DNA of 26,231 bases from a virus. Made by a program: the position numbers and the translations under genes. Below the pieces are notes generated by a model that saw nothing but the letters and a program-made list of their open reading frames with translations, was not told the origin of the DNA and did no database searches. The DNA lies in the IMG/VR virus record IMGVR_UViG_3300043395_000190, positions 1 to 26,231 of that record. One strand, given 5' to 3'. This document shows, piece by piece, positions 1 to 5,706 of this stretch (positions are counted from its first letter, which is position 1; each line of letters begins with the position of its first letter).

Positions 1-42
1 TTTAGTAAGGATCAAAAGGAAATCTTAGACGGACTTATATGA
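1..42 (+). CDS. 3' end of an upstream gene (partial)
   Basis: The first 42 bases stay open in frame 1 and end in TGA, giving the tail FSKDQKEILDGLI. The stop overlaps the next start codon as ATGA, the junction used repeatedly in this cluster, which supports a real gene entering from the left edge. Too little is present to name a product. Confidence 0.5.
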   Translation, partial: FSKDQKEILDGLI

Positions 43-521
43 ACTTATACGAAATAACTAGGGAGGCTATGGAATTAGCTTCCCTACTTGAAACAGAAGA
101 ATTAACGCCAGAGCTTGAGCAAGCCTTGGTAATTAATCAAGATCAACTCCAGGCAAAGGCTAATAATTACGCTAAAGTAATTGTAAACATTCAAAGCGAT
201 GCCGATGCTATAGACGTAGAAATAAAGCGTTTAAAGGCAATGAAGGAAAGCAAAGAACGAGCGATTACAAGGCTAAAGGAAGCGGTAAAAAACGCAATGC
301 TAGTAAGCTCAATCGAAAAGATAGAATCGCCTTTATTTAAACTAAGCATTCGTAAAAGCGAAGCGGTTGAAGTAGATATGCTAGAAGGATTACCTAGCGA
401 ATTTATAAATATTAAAAACGTGGTAACGCCTGATAAGATAGCCATAAAAGAAGCGATTAAACGCGGCGAATTTGTTTTAGGCGCAAGATTAGTTGACAAT
501 TTTAACCTACAAATAAAATGA
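39..521 (+). CDS. Siphovirus Gp157-family protein
   Basis: A 160-residue protein whose layout matches the Siphovirus Gp157 family: an N-terminal helical segment (about 1-50), a long Lys/Glu-rich coiled coil (about 50-100), then a small beta-rich end with 'FKLSIRKSE', 'DKIAIKEAIKRGEFVLGARL' and a terminal 'LQIK'. In other phages the family sits in early gene clusters, often near recombination or single-strand annealing genes. It was first noted in streptococcal phages in connection with phage resistance; its molecular role is not well established. The ATG overlaps the upstream stop (ATGA) and the stop overlaps the next small gene in the same way, so it lies inside a translationally coupled operon. 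Family assignment is from remembered pattern, not a search. Confidence 0.75.
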   Translation: MNLYEITREAMELASLLETEELTPELEQALVINQDQLQAKANNYAKVIVNIQSDADAIDVEIKRLKAMKESKERAITRLKEAVKNAMLVSSIEKIESPLFKLSIRKSEAVEVDMLEGLPSEFINIKNVVTPDKIAIKEAIKRGEFVLGARLVDNFNLQIK

Positions 522-664
522 AGGTATATACCTATTTAAACAAGAAAATAGAACGTCCTGGAGACTTAGCACCTAAAGGCATACGATCTACCTACCAGAC
601 TGGAAAGTTAACTTTTAATGAAACATTTGAACGTTTATGGCAGCTCATAAATATATTGAACTAG
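518..664 (+). CDS. small hypothetical protein (48 aa)
   Basis: A 48-residue frame starting at the ATGA overlap with the Gp157 gene and ending in TAG inside the start of the next gene (28-nt overlap). The product is basic and mixed, beginning MKVYTYLNKKIERPGDLAP, with an aromatic/hydrophobic C-terminus 'FERLWQLINILN'. No family recognised. Support comes from the coupled start and from filling an otherwise empty 115-nt gap. Codon use resembles its neighbours. It could still be a chance frame. Confidence 0.45.
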   Translation: MKVYTYLNKKIERPGDLAPKGIRSTYQTGKLTFNETFERLWQLINILN

Positions 665-978
665 CAGACGCGGTAAAAGAATTGTATCTAAGTGGATACA
701 CAAAAACAGGCATTGCGCAAAAGCTTGGAGTTGAAGTAAATAAAATTGGATATATTCTTTATGTCCAGCTTAAAATGCACCTCCACGCGCCTAAAAAAAT
801 GAAAGGCGAAAACTTAATTGAATCAATGCCAAGAGATCAAGTTGTAAGGGTAATAACGCTTACAAACTGGGGTTATTCACCTAGAGAAATTTCCGAAGAT
901 TTAAACCTACCATATTGCAGAATTAGCCGGTTAGTTTCTGAGGCTACTAAAAAGCAAATGATTAAAAAAATGGTTTAA
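637..978 (+). CDS. double helix-turn-helix protein
   Basis: A 113-residue protein with two HTH-like segments. The first (about 8-40) reads 'AVKELYLSGYTKTGIAQKLG', the usual helix-turn-helix of recombinase/sigma-type DNA-binding domains. The second (about 70-105) reads 'LTNWGYSPREISEDLNLPYCRI'. Between them lies a basic linker containing 'APKKMKGE'. It is probably a small DNA-binding regulator or accessory protein acting on phage DNA. It lies in the early cluster with two further small HTH genes nearby. Start at the ATG of MAAHKYIEL; no Shine-Dalgarno, as elsewhere here. The exact target is unknown. Confidence 0.7.
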   Translation: MAAHKYIELADAVKELYLSGYTKTGIAQKLGVEVNKIGYILYVQLKMHLHAPKKMKGENLIESMPRDQVVRVITLTNWGYSPREISEDLNLPYCRISRLVSEATKKQMIKKMV

Positions 979-979
979 A

Positions 980-1126
980 ATGTTTGCATTTATAATTTAT
1001 TTCTTAGATTTACATAACAAAACAAAAACACTTATGAAAACACTTGCAAAAATTCTTTACGCGATTCTAGCCTTTGCGCCAATCTTTGCGCTTGGTTATT
1101 TACTTGGACTTAAATTATTAAACTAA
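980..1126 (+). CDS. small membrane protein
   Basis: A 48-residue frame starting one base after the preceding TAA stop. The C-terminal half ('ILYAILAFAPIFALGYLLGL') is one strongly hydrophobic segment long enough to cross the membrane. Its N-terminal part is also partly hydrophobic ('MFAFIIYFLDL'). A second in-frame ATG at 1034 would give a 30-residue version starting MKTLAKILY, which looks like a classic positively charged N-terminus plus one TM helix; either start is possible. Small TM proteins of unknown role are common in phage early regions. Function not predicted. Confidence 0.5.
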   Translation: MFAFIIYFLDLHNKTKTLMKTLAKILYAILAFAPIFALGYLLGLKLLN

Positions 1127-1138
1127 AAAAATGCACCT

Positions 1139-1444
1139 ATGGAAAATGTTAAAGTTTTAGCAAAGCATTCGATTGAGGTAGAATCTGAAATTGAATTGCC
1201 TAAATTCTTTGTAGTAGACAAATACTACTACTACAAACTAATTAATGATACCACAGTATTAAAAGTGATTAACTTCTATAGTGACTATGATTCAGTCTTA
1301 GCTTTGGAGTTATTCCCATCAATTAGAGTTGAGCATATTCGGTACGTTTCCTGGCATTTAAAGCCAGACAATATTGAGCAAATAACAGAACAAGAATTTG
1401 ATAAAATTTATAAGGACACCATAAAATTTATTTCTAAGCTATGA
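1139..1444 (+). CDS. hypothetical protein (101 aa)
   Basis: A 101-residue acidic/aromatic protein with a run of tyrosines ('DKYYYYKL', about 27-34) and a predicted alpha/beta mix; the end 'EQEFDKIYKDTIKFISKL' looks helical. No family recognised. The stop overlaps the next ATG as ATGA (1441-1444), so it belongs to the same transcript as the downstream HTH gene. Another ATG at 1131 is in a different frame and gives no useful product, so 1139 is preferred. No signal peptide or TM segment. Confidence 0.65.
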   Translation: MENVKVLAKHSIEVESEIELPKFFVVDKYYYYKLINDTTVLKVINFYSDYDSVLALELFPSIRVEHIRYVSWHLKPDNIEQITEQEFDKIYKDTIKFISKL

Positions 1445-1647
1445 AAACGGAATCTCAAAACGCATTGATAAAAGGCTGGCTTTTAAATGGCAAATCAATT
1501 ACTCCGCTGGATGCTCTTAATATGTTTGGTTGCTTTAGATTATCCGCTAGGATAGCTAATTTAAGAGACGAAGGATTGCCGATTGTTACCGATATGGTAA
1601 CTATTAACGACAAAAGAATTGCTAAATATTATTTAGCCAATGGGTAA
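1441..1647 (+). CDS. small HTH domain protein (HTH_39-like)
   Basis: A 68-residue winged-helix-like protein. The order 'SQNALIKGWLLNGKSITPLDALNMFGCFRLSARIANLRDEG' followed by 'IVTDMVTINDKRIAKYYLA' matches the small phage helix-turn-helix family usually called HTH_39: a helix, the 'T..DAL..FGC.RL.ARI..LR..G' recognition unit, then a two-strand wing. It is probably a DNA-binding accessory factor in the early region. ATGA coupling to the gene before, and 8-nt overlap with the next HTH gene. Confidence 0.75.
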   Translation: MKTESQNALIKGWLLNGKSITPLDALNMFGCFRLSARIANLRDEGLPIVTDMVTINDKRIAKYYLANG

Positions 1648-1786
1648 GAAAGTTACTGAAGAGCAAATTGAAAAAATGATTGATCTTTGGAAAGATCGCT
1701 GGAGTACAAAGGCAATCGCTCTAGAATTAAATTTGTCTTATATGACAGTTTATTCGCACTTACGCAAGCGCTATTTAGTTGGATAA
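1640..1786 (+). CDS. mini helix-turn-helix protein (48 aa)
   Basis: A 48-residue frame beginning at an ATG inside the end of the previous gene. The sequence contains a clean HTH: 'MIDLWKDRWSTKAIALELNL' followed by 'SYMTVYSHLRKRY'. It is essentially one DNA-binding domain and nothing else, suggesting a small regulator or a partner of another protein. It ends 11 bases before a TATCTTTG promoter motif (1798-1805), so it is the last gene before the structured RNA element. Confidence 0.6.
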   Translation: MGKKVTEEQIEKMIDLWKDRWSTKAIALELNLSYMTVYSHLRKRYLVG

Positions 1787-1805
1787 TTATTTTTAATTAT
1801 CTTTG
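1779..1805 (+). promoter_or_regulatory. Bacteroidota-type promoter (TTG ... TATCTTTG)
   Basis: TATCTTTG at 1798-1805 fits the TAnnTTTG -7 element of Bacteroidota promoters; a TTG lies at 1779-1781, 16 nt upstream, slightly shorter than the usual spacing. It would start RNA near 1810-1812, exactly at the beginning of the three-hairpin element that follows. Confidence 0.55.
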
Positions 1806-1810
1806 TATTG

Positions 1811-1897
1811 TAAATGAATTATTCCTGTGTGGTAGCGAGAATAATTCCATAGGTTACTAAACCTAGCCCGACTGACTACCACCAGTTGGGCTTTTTT
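1811..1897 (+). ncRNA. candidate structured small RNA or attenuator leader
   Basis: Three adjacent hairpins fill this non-coding stretch. H1 has a perfect 9-bp stem (1816-1824 with 1839-1847) and a 14-nt loop. H2 has a 6-bp stem TAGGTT/AACCTA (1850-1855 with 1860-1865) and a 4-nt loop. H3 is a 10-bp stem with one G-U pair (1865-1874 with 1883-1892), an 8-nt loop and a T-run, i.e. an intrinsic terminator; H2 and H3 meet at base 1865. The H1 loop contains GTGGTAG (1829-1835), exactly complementary to CTACCAC (1876-1882), which is seven of the eight bases of the H3 loop, so a kissing-loop pseudoknot is possible. A promoter motif lies just upstream and the next gene starts 8 nt after the T-run. 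It could be a free sRNA of about 87 nt or an attenuating leader of the replication gene. No known RNA family recognised. Confidence 0.6.
1865..1897 (+). terminator. intrinsic terminator before the replication gene
   Basis: Stem AGCCCGACTG (1865-1874) pairs with CAGTTGGGCT (1883-1892), 10 bp including one G-U, followed by a six-T run at 1892-1897. It lies between the small HTH genes and the DUF4373 gene and forms the third hairpin of the structured RNA. Confidence 0.8.
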
Positions 1898-1904
1898 ATT
1901 TAAA

Positions 1905-2663
1905 ATGAAAAAGGAAGCTTATTACTTTTCGCACGATGCAAACGCGAAAGATGACCCTAAAATTCTAAGGCTTAGAATGGAATTAGGCTGGGAGGGTTAC
2001 GGTCTTTTTTGGGCATTAATTGAATTACTTAGAAATGAAAGCGATCACCGTATGCGAACGCATTACAAAAGCATTGCATTCGCATTGCAAACGCAAGAGG
2101 AAAGCATTAAAAAGATAATCAACGATTTTGATTTGTTTGCGATTGAAAACGATTATTTCTGGAGTGAAAGTCTTTTAAAACGTATGGAATTAAAAGAGGA
2201 ACGTTCTGAGAAGGCTAGAGAATCGGCCAAAAAACGTTGGAATAAGGATTTAGATGCGAACGCAATGCGAACGCATAGCGAACGCAATGCGGATGCAATG
2301 CAATTAAAGGAAAGTAAAGAAAAGGAAATAAAAAAAAATGAAATAAAAGAAAATGAAAATATATTAAACGAGGATACACACAATGCAATTTTTAGAGAAT
2401 TATGGAATAATAGAATTTGGCTTGAAGGTTTAGCAATGACCTGGAAAGCTGATATAAAAGAAGTACAAAATCACTTAAATACATTTAGAAAAGAATGCAT
2501 TTTAAAAGATGAATTCAAAGAAAATTCTAAATTGGCAAAAGAGCATTTTTTTAATTGGGTTAAACGAGGAAACCCAGTACCAAAAAAAGAAACTAAAGAG
2601 GAAAATATTTTCGCTAAACTTTACAGACAAGAATTGGAAAAAGAAAAACAACAAGAACAATGA
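1905..2663 (+). CDS. Lin1244/Lin1753 (DUF4373)-domain replication-type protein
   Basis: A 252-residue protein. Residues about 1-85 carry the signature of the Lin1244/Lin1753-like N-terminal domain (DUF4373): 'YYFSHDANAKDDPKILRLR', 'GWEGYGLFWALIELLRNE', then 'SLLKRMELKEERSEKARESAKKRW'. In other phages this winged-helix-like domain occurs in replication-initiation or DnaD-like proteins next to helicase-loader genes. The middle (about 115-150) is a low-complexity Lys/Glu/Asn linker; the C-terminus (about 155-250) is helical and charged, as expected for a protein-interaction module. The ATG follows TAAA, a typical Bacteroidota leader, 8 nt after the terminator at 1865-1897. Its expression therefore probably depends on readthrough or on that RNA element. 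Confidence 0.7.
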   Translation: MKKEAYYFSHDANAKDDPKILRLRMELGWEGYGLFWALIELLRNESDHRMRTHYKSIAFALQTQEESIKKIINDFDLFAIENDYFWSESLLKRMELKEERSEKARESAKKRWNKDLDANAMRTHSERNADAMQLKESKEKEIKKNEIKENENILNEDTHNAIFRELWNNRIWLEGLAMTWKADIKEVQNHLNTFRKECILKDEFKENSKLAKEHFFNWVKRGNPVPKKETKEENIFAKLYRQELEKEKQQEQ

Positions 2664-3289
2664 AAAAGACAATTTTAAAACACTTGCAAAAAATGGAATT
2701 TGTTTGCGGACTTAAACAATTTAAGGAGTATAAAGAAGAAGAAGCAAATCAATTAATTGATTGCCTACACGATTTATTTAAAAAATACGGCTGGATGACT
2801 GAGGAAAGAGTTGACTACATACTCCAGGCAGGAATGCGTGGCCAATACGGCGATTTTTACCACGTTAACGAAAAAACGGTAAATACTTGGATTATGCAAT
2901 ATTACCAGCATCACCAAAGCCAAATTGTCCAAGAAGTGCAGGCAAAAAATAATCAAGAAAAGGAAGCAACGGACGAAGAAATAAAGCACTGGATTGAGGT
3001 TGGCAAAAATATATTTAAAGAAAATTATAAATTGGCCAAAGAAACAGGAACTTGCGCTGATCTTAGCGAATGGGGAATAAATTGGTTTAACAAATTTCAG
3101 GAAAGAGGAATTTTAAAACCTTGGGAGTTTGACGTTGAGGAAATAGAAAGCCAAGAGCGAAAAAATATGCGGTTAATTAACACTTATGTAAATGAGGCAA
3201 CGGTTGGCTCTAGATCACGGAATAAAATCTGGAAGCTTTTTATTTTAAAGTCAATTAATGAAAATGCTAAACTTGACGAAATAATATGA
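2660..3289 (+). CDS. hypothetical protein, probably replication-associated
   Basis: A 209-residue, mostly helical protein coupled to the DUF4373 gene through ATGA (2660-2663). Its N-terminal 90 residues include 'CGLKQFKEYKEEEANQLIDC', 'GWMTEERVDYILQAGMRGQY' and 'NEKTVNTWIMQYYQHHQ'; the rest is a charged helical segment. I do not recognise the family. The position directly after an initiator-type gene suggests a helper such as a helicase loader or an initiator partner, but there is no Walker A motif, so it is not an ATPase of the DnaC type. Stop overlaps the next start (ATGA at 3286-3289). Confidence 0.65.
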   Translation: MKKTILKHLQKMEFVCGLKQFKEYKEEEANQLIDCLHDLFKKYGWMTEERVDYILQAGMRGQYGDFYHVNEKTVNTWIMQYYQHHQSQIVQEVQAKNNQEKEATDEEIKHWIEVGKNIFKENYKLAKETGTCADLSEWGINWFNKFQERGILKPWEFDVEEIESQERKNMRLINTYVNEATVGSRSRNKIWKLFILKSINENAKLDEII

Positions 3290-3477
3290 CTATCTTTTTA
3301 GGTGATCAAGCTAAACGGTTGTACTATATGCGCGACATTCCGTTAGGCTCTATAGGAGTATTTATGAGCCATAAGCAAGAATTTATTTATTGGTATTGCA
3401 ATGGTTATACTTTTGATACTGGCTTTGCCTATACAGAGGCGGAAGCTTTACAAATAGCAAAAAGAAATTTTAAATGA
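3286..3477 (+). CDS. small hypothetical protein (63 aa)
   Basis: A 63-residue protein rich in aromatic residues ('EFIYWYCNGYTFDTGFAYTEAEAL') ending 'QIAKRNFK'. It may form a small beta sheet followed by a helix. No family recognised. ATGA overlaps on both sides (3286-3289 and 3474-3477) tie it to the replication-type gene upstream and the DNA methyltransferase downstream. Confidence 0.6.
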   Translation: MTIFLGDQAKRLYYMRDIPLGSIGVFMSHKQEFIYWYCNGYTFDTGFAYTEAEALQIAKRNFK

Positions 3478-4400
3478 GGCACGGCTCATTATTTTCTGGA
3501 ATAGGAGGATTTGACCTAGCCTCTGAATGGATGGGTTGGGAAAACGTATTTCATTGTGAATGGAATAAATTTGGACAGAAGGTTTTAAAATATTATTGGC
3601 CTAAAGCAATAACTTACAATGACATTACCAAAACAGATTTCTCTATTCACAGAGGAACAATCGACATCATTACCGGAGGATTCCCTTGCCAACCGTACTC
3701 AATGGCTGGAAAACGACTCGGAAAAGAAGACGAGCGCCATTTATGGCCCCAGATGCTTAGAGCAATTCGAGAGATTCAACCGACCTGGGTTGTGGGCGAA
3801 AACGTTCGCGGGCTTACTAATTGGAATGGAGGGCTGGTATTCGACGAAGTGCAGGCTGACTTGGAAACTCAAGGCTACGAAGTCACACCGTTTCTACTTC
3901 CTGCTTGTGCCGTTAACGCTCCCCATAGAAGGGACAGAATTTGGTTTGTTGCATACAATGCTACCTACTCCGACTGCAAACGATATAATGAGTTCTCAGG
4001 AAGAAAGAATAATTATAAAGAACAATCGATTTATAAAGAAAAACAAAGTATCAGGGACGGAATTTGGGCCGAAATTGGTGGATATAGCGAGACTCCTTCC
4101 AACTCCAAATTCTTACGACTGGAACACGGCGAGAAGCGAAGAGGCTTTACAGAAAGCAAAGGAAAGACACAAACAAAAGGGAGTAGTTTTACAAAACAGC
4201 CTAAGACAAATTGCTGGACAAGGTTCCCAACTGTCTCCCCAATTTGTGATGGAGATGATGGGCTTTCCGACAGACTGGACATTATTACCTTTCCTAAATG
4301 GAGAAACGAATCAATTAAAGCAGGAGGAAACGCAGTAGTTCCGCAAGTAGTTTATCAAATTTTTAAAGCAATTCAACAATACAATAACTTAAACAATTAA
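3474..4400 (+). CDS. DNA C5-cytosine methyltransferase
   Basis: A 308-residue enzyme that would transfer a methyl group from SAM to C5 of cytosine in DNA. The standard motifs are present in order: motif I 'LFSGIGGFDLA' (6-16), motif IV 'GGFPCQPYS' with the catalytic Cys at about 72, motif VI 'ENVRG' (109-113), motif VIII 'HRRDRIWFVA' (151-160, HRR in place of QRR), and a C-terminal 'GNAVVPQVVYQIFKAI' (285-300). The target-recognition region between about 165 and 270 is short, polar and low in complexity. This is exactly where a second conserved-looking protein is encoded in the +1 frame. Phages use such enzymes to escape host restriction; specificity cannot be read here. No partner endonuclease is visible, so it is probably an orphan methyltransferase. 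Confidence 0.9.
   Translation: MRHGSLFSGIGGFDLASEWMGWENVFHCEWNKFGQKVLKYYWPKAITYNDITKTDFSIHRGTIDIITGGFPCQPYSMAGKRLGKEDERHLWPQMLRAIREIQPTWVVGENVRGLTNWNGGLVFDEVQADLETQGYEVTPFLLPACAVNAPHRRDRIWFVAYNATYSDCKRYNEFSGRKNNYKEQSIYKEKQSIRDGIWAEIGGYSETPSNSKFLRLEHGEKRRGFTESKGKTQTKGSSFTKQPKTNCWTRFPTVSPICDGDDGLSDRLDIITFPKWRNESIKAGGNAVVPQVVYQIFKAIQQYNNLNN
3619..4338 (+). CDS. overprinted protein within the methyltransferase gene (+1 frame)
   Basis: A 239-residue frame lying entirely inside the cytosine methyltransferase gene, shifted +1. It does not look like a random shadow: it has 'PGLWAKTFAGLLIGMEGWYS', 'CRLTWKLKATKSHRFYFLLVP', two PTP blocks ('LPTPTANDIMSS' at 115-126 and 'LPTPNSYDWNTARSEE' at 160-175) and 'SQLSPQFVMEMMGFPTDWT' (203-221). 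From memory, the same series (TWK...LVP, LPTPT, LNPQFVEWMMGFP.DWT) recurs in phage proteins overlapping cytosine methyltransferase genes, often annotated as hypothetical or as methyltransferase fragments. Start is the ATG of MTLPKQISLF between motifs I and IV of the host frame. Its function is unknown; a role tied to methylation or DNA binding is only a guess. Confidence 0.6.
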   Translation: MTLPKQISLFTEEQSTSLPEDSLANRTQWLENDSEKKTSAIYGPRCLEQFERFNRPGLWAKTFAGLLIGMEGWYSTKCRLTWKLKATKSHRFYFLLVPLTLPIEGTEFGLLHTMLPTPTANDIMSSQEERIIIKNNRFIKKNKVSGTEFGPKLVDIARLLPTPNSYDWNTARSEEALQKAKERHKQKGVVLQNSLRQIAGQGSQLSPQFVMEMMGFPTDWTLLPFLNGETNQLKQEETQ

Positions 4401-4404
4401 AACA

Positions 4405-4704
4405 ATGGACAAAATTTATGTTGGCTCTGGCCGTATTTTACAAACGCAATTTGGAATATTACCAAAGGTTTCATTTAGCAGAAAAGATTTAAACAAGCTA
4501 ATTGCGTATTTAGATGCAAATGATTCTGAATGGGTCAATTTAGATATGAAAGAAAAGAAGGAAAAAACAGAAGGAAAGGCAACGCATTATTTTGAGGTTA
4601 GCACTTATCTAAGTGATAAGCCTAAAGAGAAAAACGAATGGAAACCAGTTGTAGCTAAAAAAGAAATCATTGATAATTATGAGAAAGATATTCTCCCATT
4701 TTAA
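4405..4704 (+). CDS. hypothetical protein with SSB-like C-terminal tip
   Basis: A 99-residue protein starting MDKIYVGSGRILQTQFGIL, with beta-type segments and a central charged stretch ('KEKKEKTEGKATHYFEVSTYL'). The C-terminus ends in '...YEKDILPF', close to the acidic D-D-I-P-F tip that single-stranded DNA-binding proteins use to recruit repair and replication partners. No OB-fold can be proven by eye, but the gene sits between a replication/modification cluster and the RusA resolvase, so a ssDNA-binding or SSB-mimicking role is reasonable. Stop lies inside the next gene, which starts at 4679. Confidence 0.6.
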   Translation: MDKIYVGSGRILQTQFGILPKVSFSRKDLNKLIAYLDANDSEWVNLDMKEKKEKTEGKATHYFEVSTYLSDKPKEKNEWKPVVAKKEIIDNYEKDILPF

Positions 4705-4855
4705 GCCGAAAAAAAGGGATATGTTTAGCATTGTAAGTACTTGCCTAGCAATATTCCTTTTTATATATTTTCAAATGCCTTTTGGCCTTTTGTTTATGTG
4801 CTCTGTTTTTATGTTTACAATCGTTTTAGATTTTATCTATAGCCTTTGCGAATGA
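4679..4855 (+). CDS. small membrane protein (58 aa)
   Basis: A 58-residue protein from the ATG at 4679; a TTG at 4670 would add three residues but is less likely. A basic N-terminus ('MRKIFSHFKPKKRDM') precedes two hydrophobic stretches ('FSIVSTCLAIFLFIYF' and 'FGLLFMCSVFMFTIVLDFIY'), suggesting two TM helices with the basic end inside. It overlaps the preceding gene by 26 nt and its TGA overlaps the RusA start (ATGA at 4852-4855). No family recognised. Confidence 0.5.
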   Translation: MRKIFSHFKPKKRDMFSIVSTCLAIFLFIYFQMPFGLLFMCSVFMFTIVLDFIYSLCE

Positions 4856-5193
4856 TTGAATTTAAAATAAAGCAAAAGCCTTTGAGTCAAAATATTGCTT
4901 TTCAAGGTAAGCGTTTTAAGACGCAAGCTTACAAGCAATACGAAAAGGATATGCTTTTACAGATGCCAACAAAAAAGATTGATCCTGCACAAATGTTAAG
5001 AGTTGAGTTTTTCTTTGGCTTTAGCAATTCCGCCAGCGACTTAGATAATCCAGTAAAACTCCTTTTGGATTTGGCGCAGAAAAAATACGGCTTTAACGAC
5101 AAAAACGTTTTTGAGTTGAATGTACGGAAATGCTTAGTAAAGAAAGGAGAAGAATTTATACAAATGGGAATTTATTCCTTACTTCCTTTTTAA
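4852..5193 (+). CDS. rusA: RusA-family Holliday junction resolvase
   Basis: A 113-residue protein with the RusA fold pattern: N-terminal 'MIEFKIKQKPLSQNIAFQGK' strand region, a central 'VEFFFGFSNSASDLDNPVKLLLDLAQKKYGFNDKNV' holding the conserved acidic residues (D-L-D-N and the later N-D) that bind the metal, then a beta end. RusA nucleases resolve Holliday junctions and other branched DNA; in phages they remove branches before packaging. The length is normal for the family. The ATG at 4852 (ATGA coupling) is preferred over the TTG six bases upstream. The gene ends 64 nt before the next promoter-driven unit. Confidence 0.85.
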   Translation: MIEFKIKQKPLSQNIAFQGKRFKTQAYKQYEKDMLLQMPTKKIDPAQMLRVEFFFGFSNSASDLDNPVKLLLDLAQKKYGFNDKNVFELNVRKCLVKKGEEFIQMGIYSLLPF

Positions 5194-5212
5194 CCTAAAT
5201 CTATGTTTTTGC

Positions 5213-5240
5213 TTTGATAATTATTTAAAGTTTATATTTG
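5213..5240 (+). promoter_or_regulatory. Bacteroidota-type promoter for the HTH regulator
   Basis: TATATTTG at 5233-5240 is a perfect TAnnTTTG -7 element. TTTG occurs at 5208-5211 (21 nt upstream) and at 5213-5216 (16 nt). RNA would start about 10 nt before the ATG at 5257. It lacks the close CAAATA half-site seen in the three late promoters, where the spacer is 6 nt; here CAAATG lies 13 nt away. Confidence 0.65.
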
Positions 5241-5256
5241 CGTAAATGACAAGCAA

Positions 5257-5460
5257 ATGAGTTTAGAGGAAGGTTTATTAATACGGAAAGCTAGAAAAGC
5301 CAAAGGATTTACGCAGCTAGAATTGTGCGACAAATTAGATATGAGCCACGCGCCAATAAATCAAGTGGAAAATGGATGGGAATCTATTTCCTTACACAAC
5401 TTGCGTAAAATATGCGATGCTATAGGATTGGAGGTTGTAATTAGGCAAAAGAATGGCTAA
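5257..5460 (+). CDS. Cro/CI-type (XRE) helix-turn-helix regulator
   Basis: A 67-residue single-domain protein: 'LIRKARKAKGFTQLELCDKL' (helices 1-2), 'DMSHAPINQVENGWESISLH' (recognition helix and following loop), then 'NLRKICDAIGLEVVIRQ'. This is a complete XRE/Cro domain with no partner domain, as in phage Cro or antitoxin-type repressors. It has its own promoter at 5213-5240 and is followed at once by another gene (8-nt overlap at 5453-5460). It is the best candidate in the window for controlling the early-to-late switch. An orphan antitoxin is possible, but no toxin-like partner is evident. Confidence 0.85.
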   Translation: MSLEEGLLIRKARKAKGFTQLELCDKLDMSHAPINQVENGWESISLHNLRKICDAIGLEVVIRQKNG

Positions 5461-5704
5461 GAAGTTACCTAAAACTAACACGGATTATTCACTTGAAATT
5501 AGATACAGACTAAGGGACGGACAATGGTCCGATTGGTCAATGAAAGGCAGAGGCGCATTTGAAAGCATAGAAATAGTCCAGAGGCAAATACGAATATTGG
5601 CAAGCGCCTATCAAGGCAGAGAAAAGGAAGTTAAATTTGAATGGAATGGATGGCTTTGCGATTTTCAAGGTAAGCCAACAGGCGAAGTAATTACGTTACG
5701 TTAA
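5453..5704 (+). CDS. hypothetical protein (83 aa)
   Basis: An 83-residue, probably beta-rich protein ('DYSLEIRYRLRDGQWSDWSM', 'EVKFEWNGWLCDFQGKPTGEVITLR') with several tryptophans. No family recognised. It overlaps the HTH regulator by 8 nt, so the two are co-translated. The end lies 2 nt before the GTG start of the next gene. Confidence 0.65.
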   Translation: MAKKLPKTNTDYSLEIRYRLRDGQWSDWSMKGRGAFESIEIVQRQIRILASAYQGREKEVKFEWNGWLCDFQGKPTGEVITLR

Positions 5705-5706
5705 TT

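Noticed and set aside
2320-2360. Poly-A run in the DUF4373 gene as a second frameshift site
   Set aside because: The run lies in a Lys/Glu/Asn linker and the alternative frames close quickly without producing a meaningful extension.
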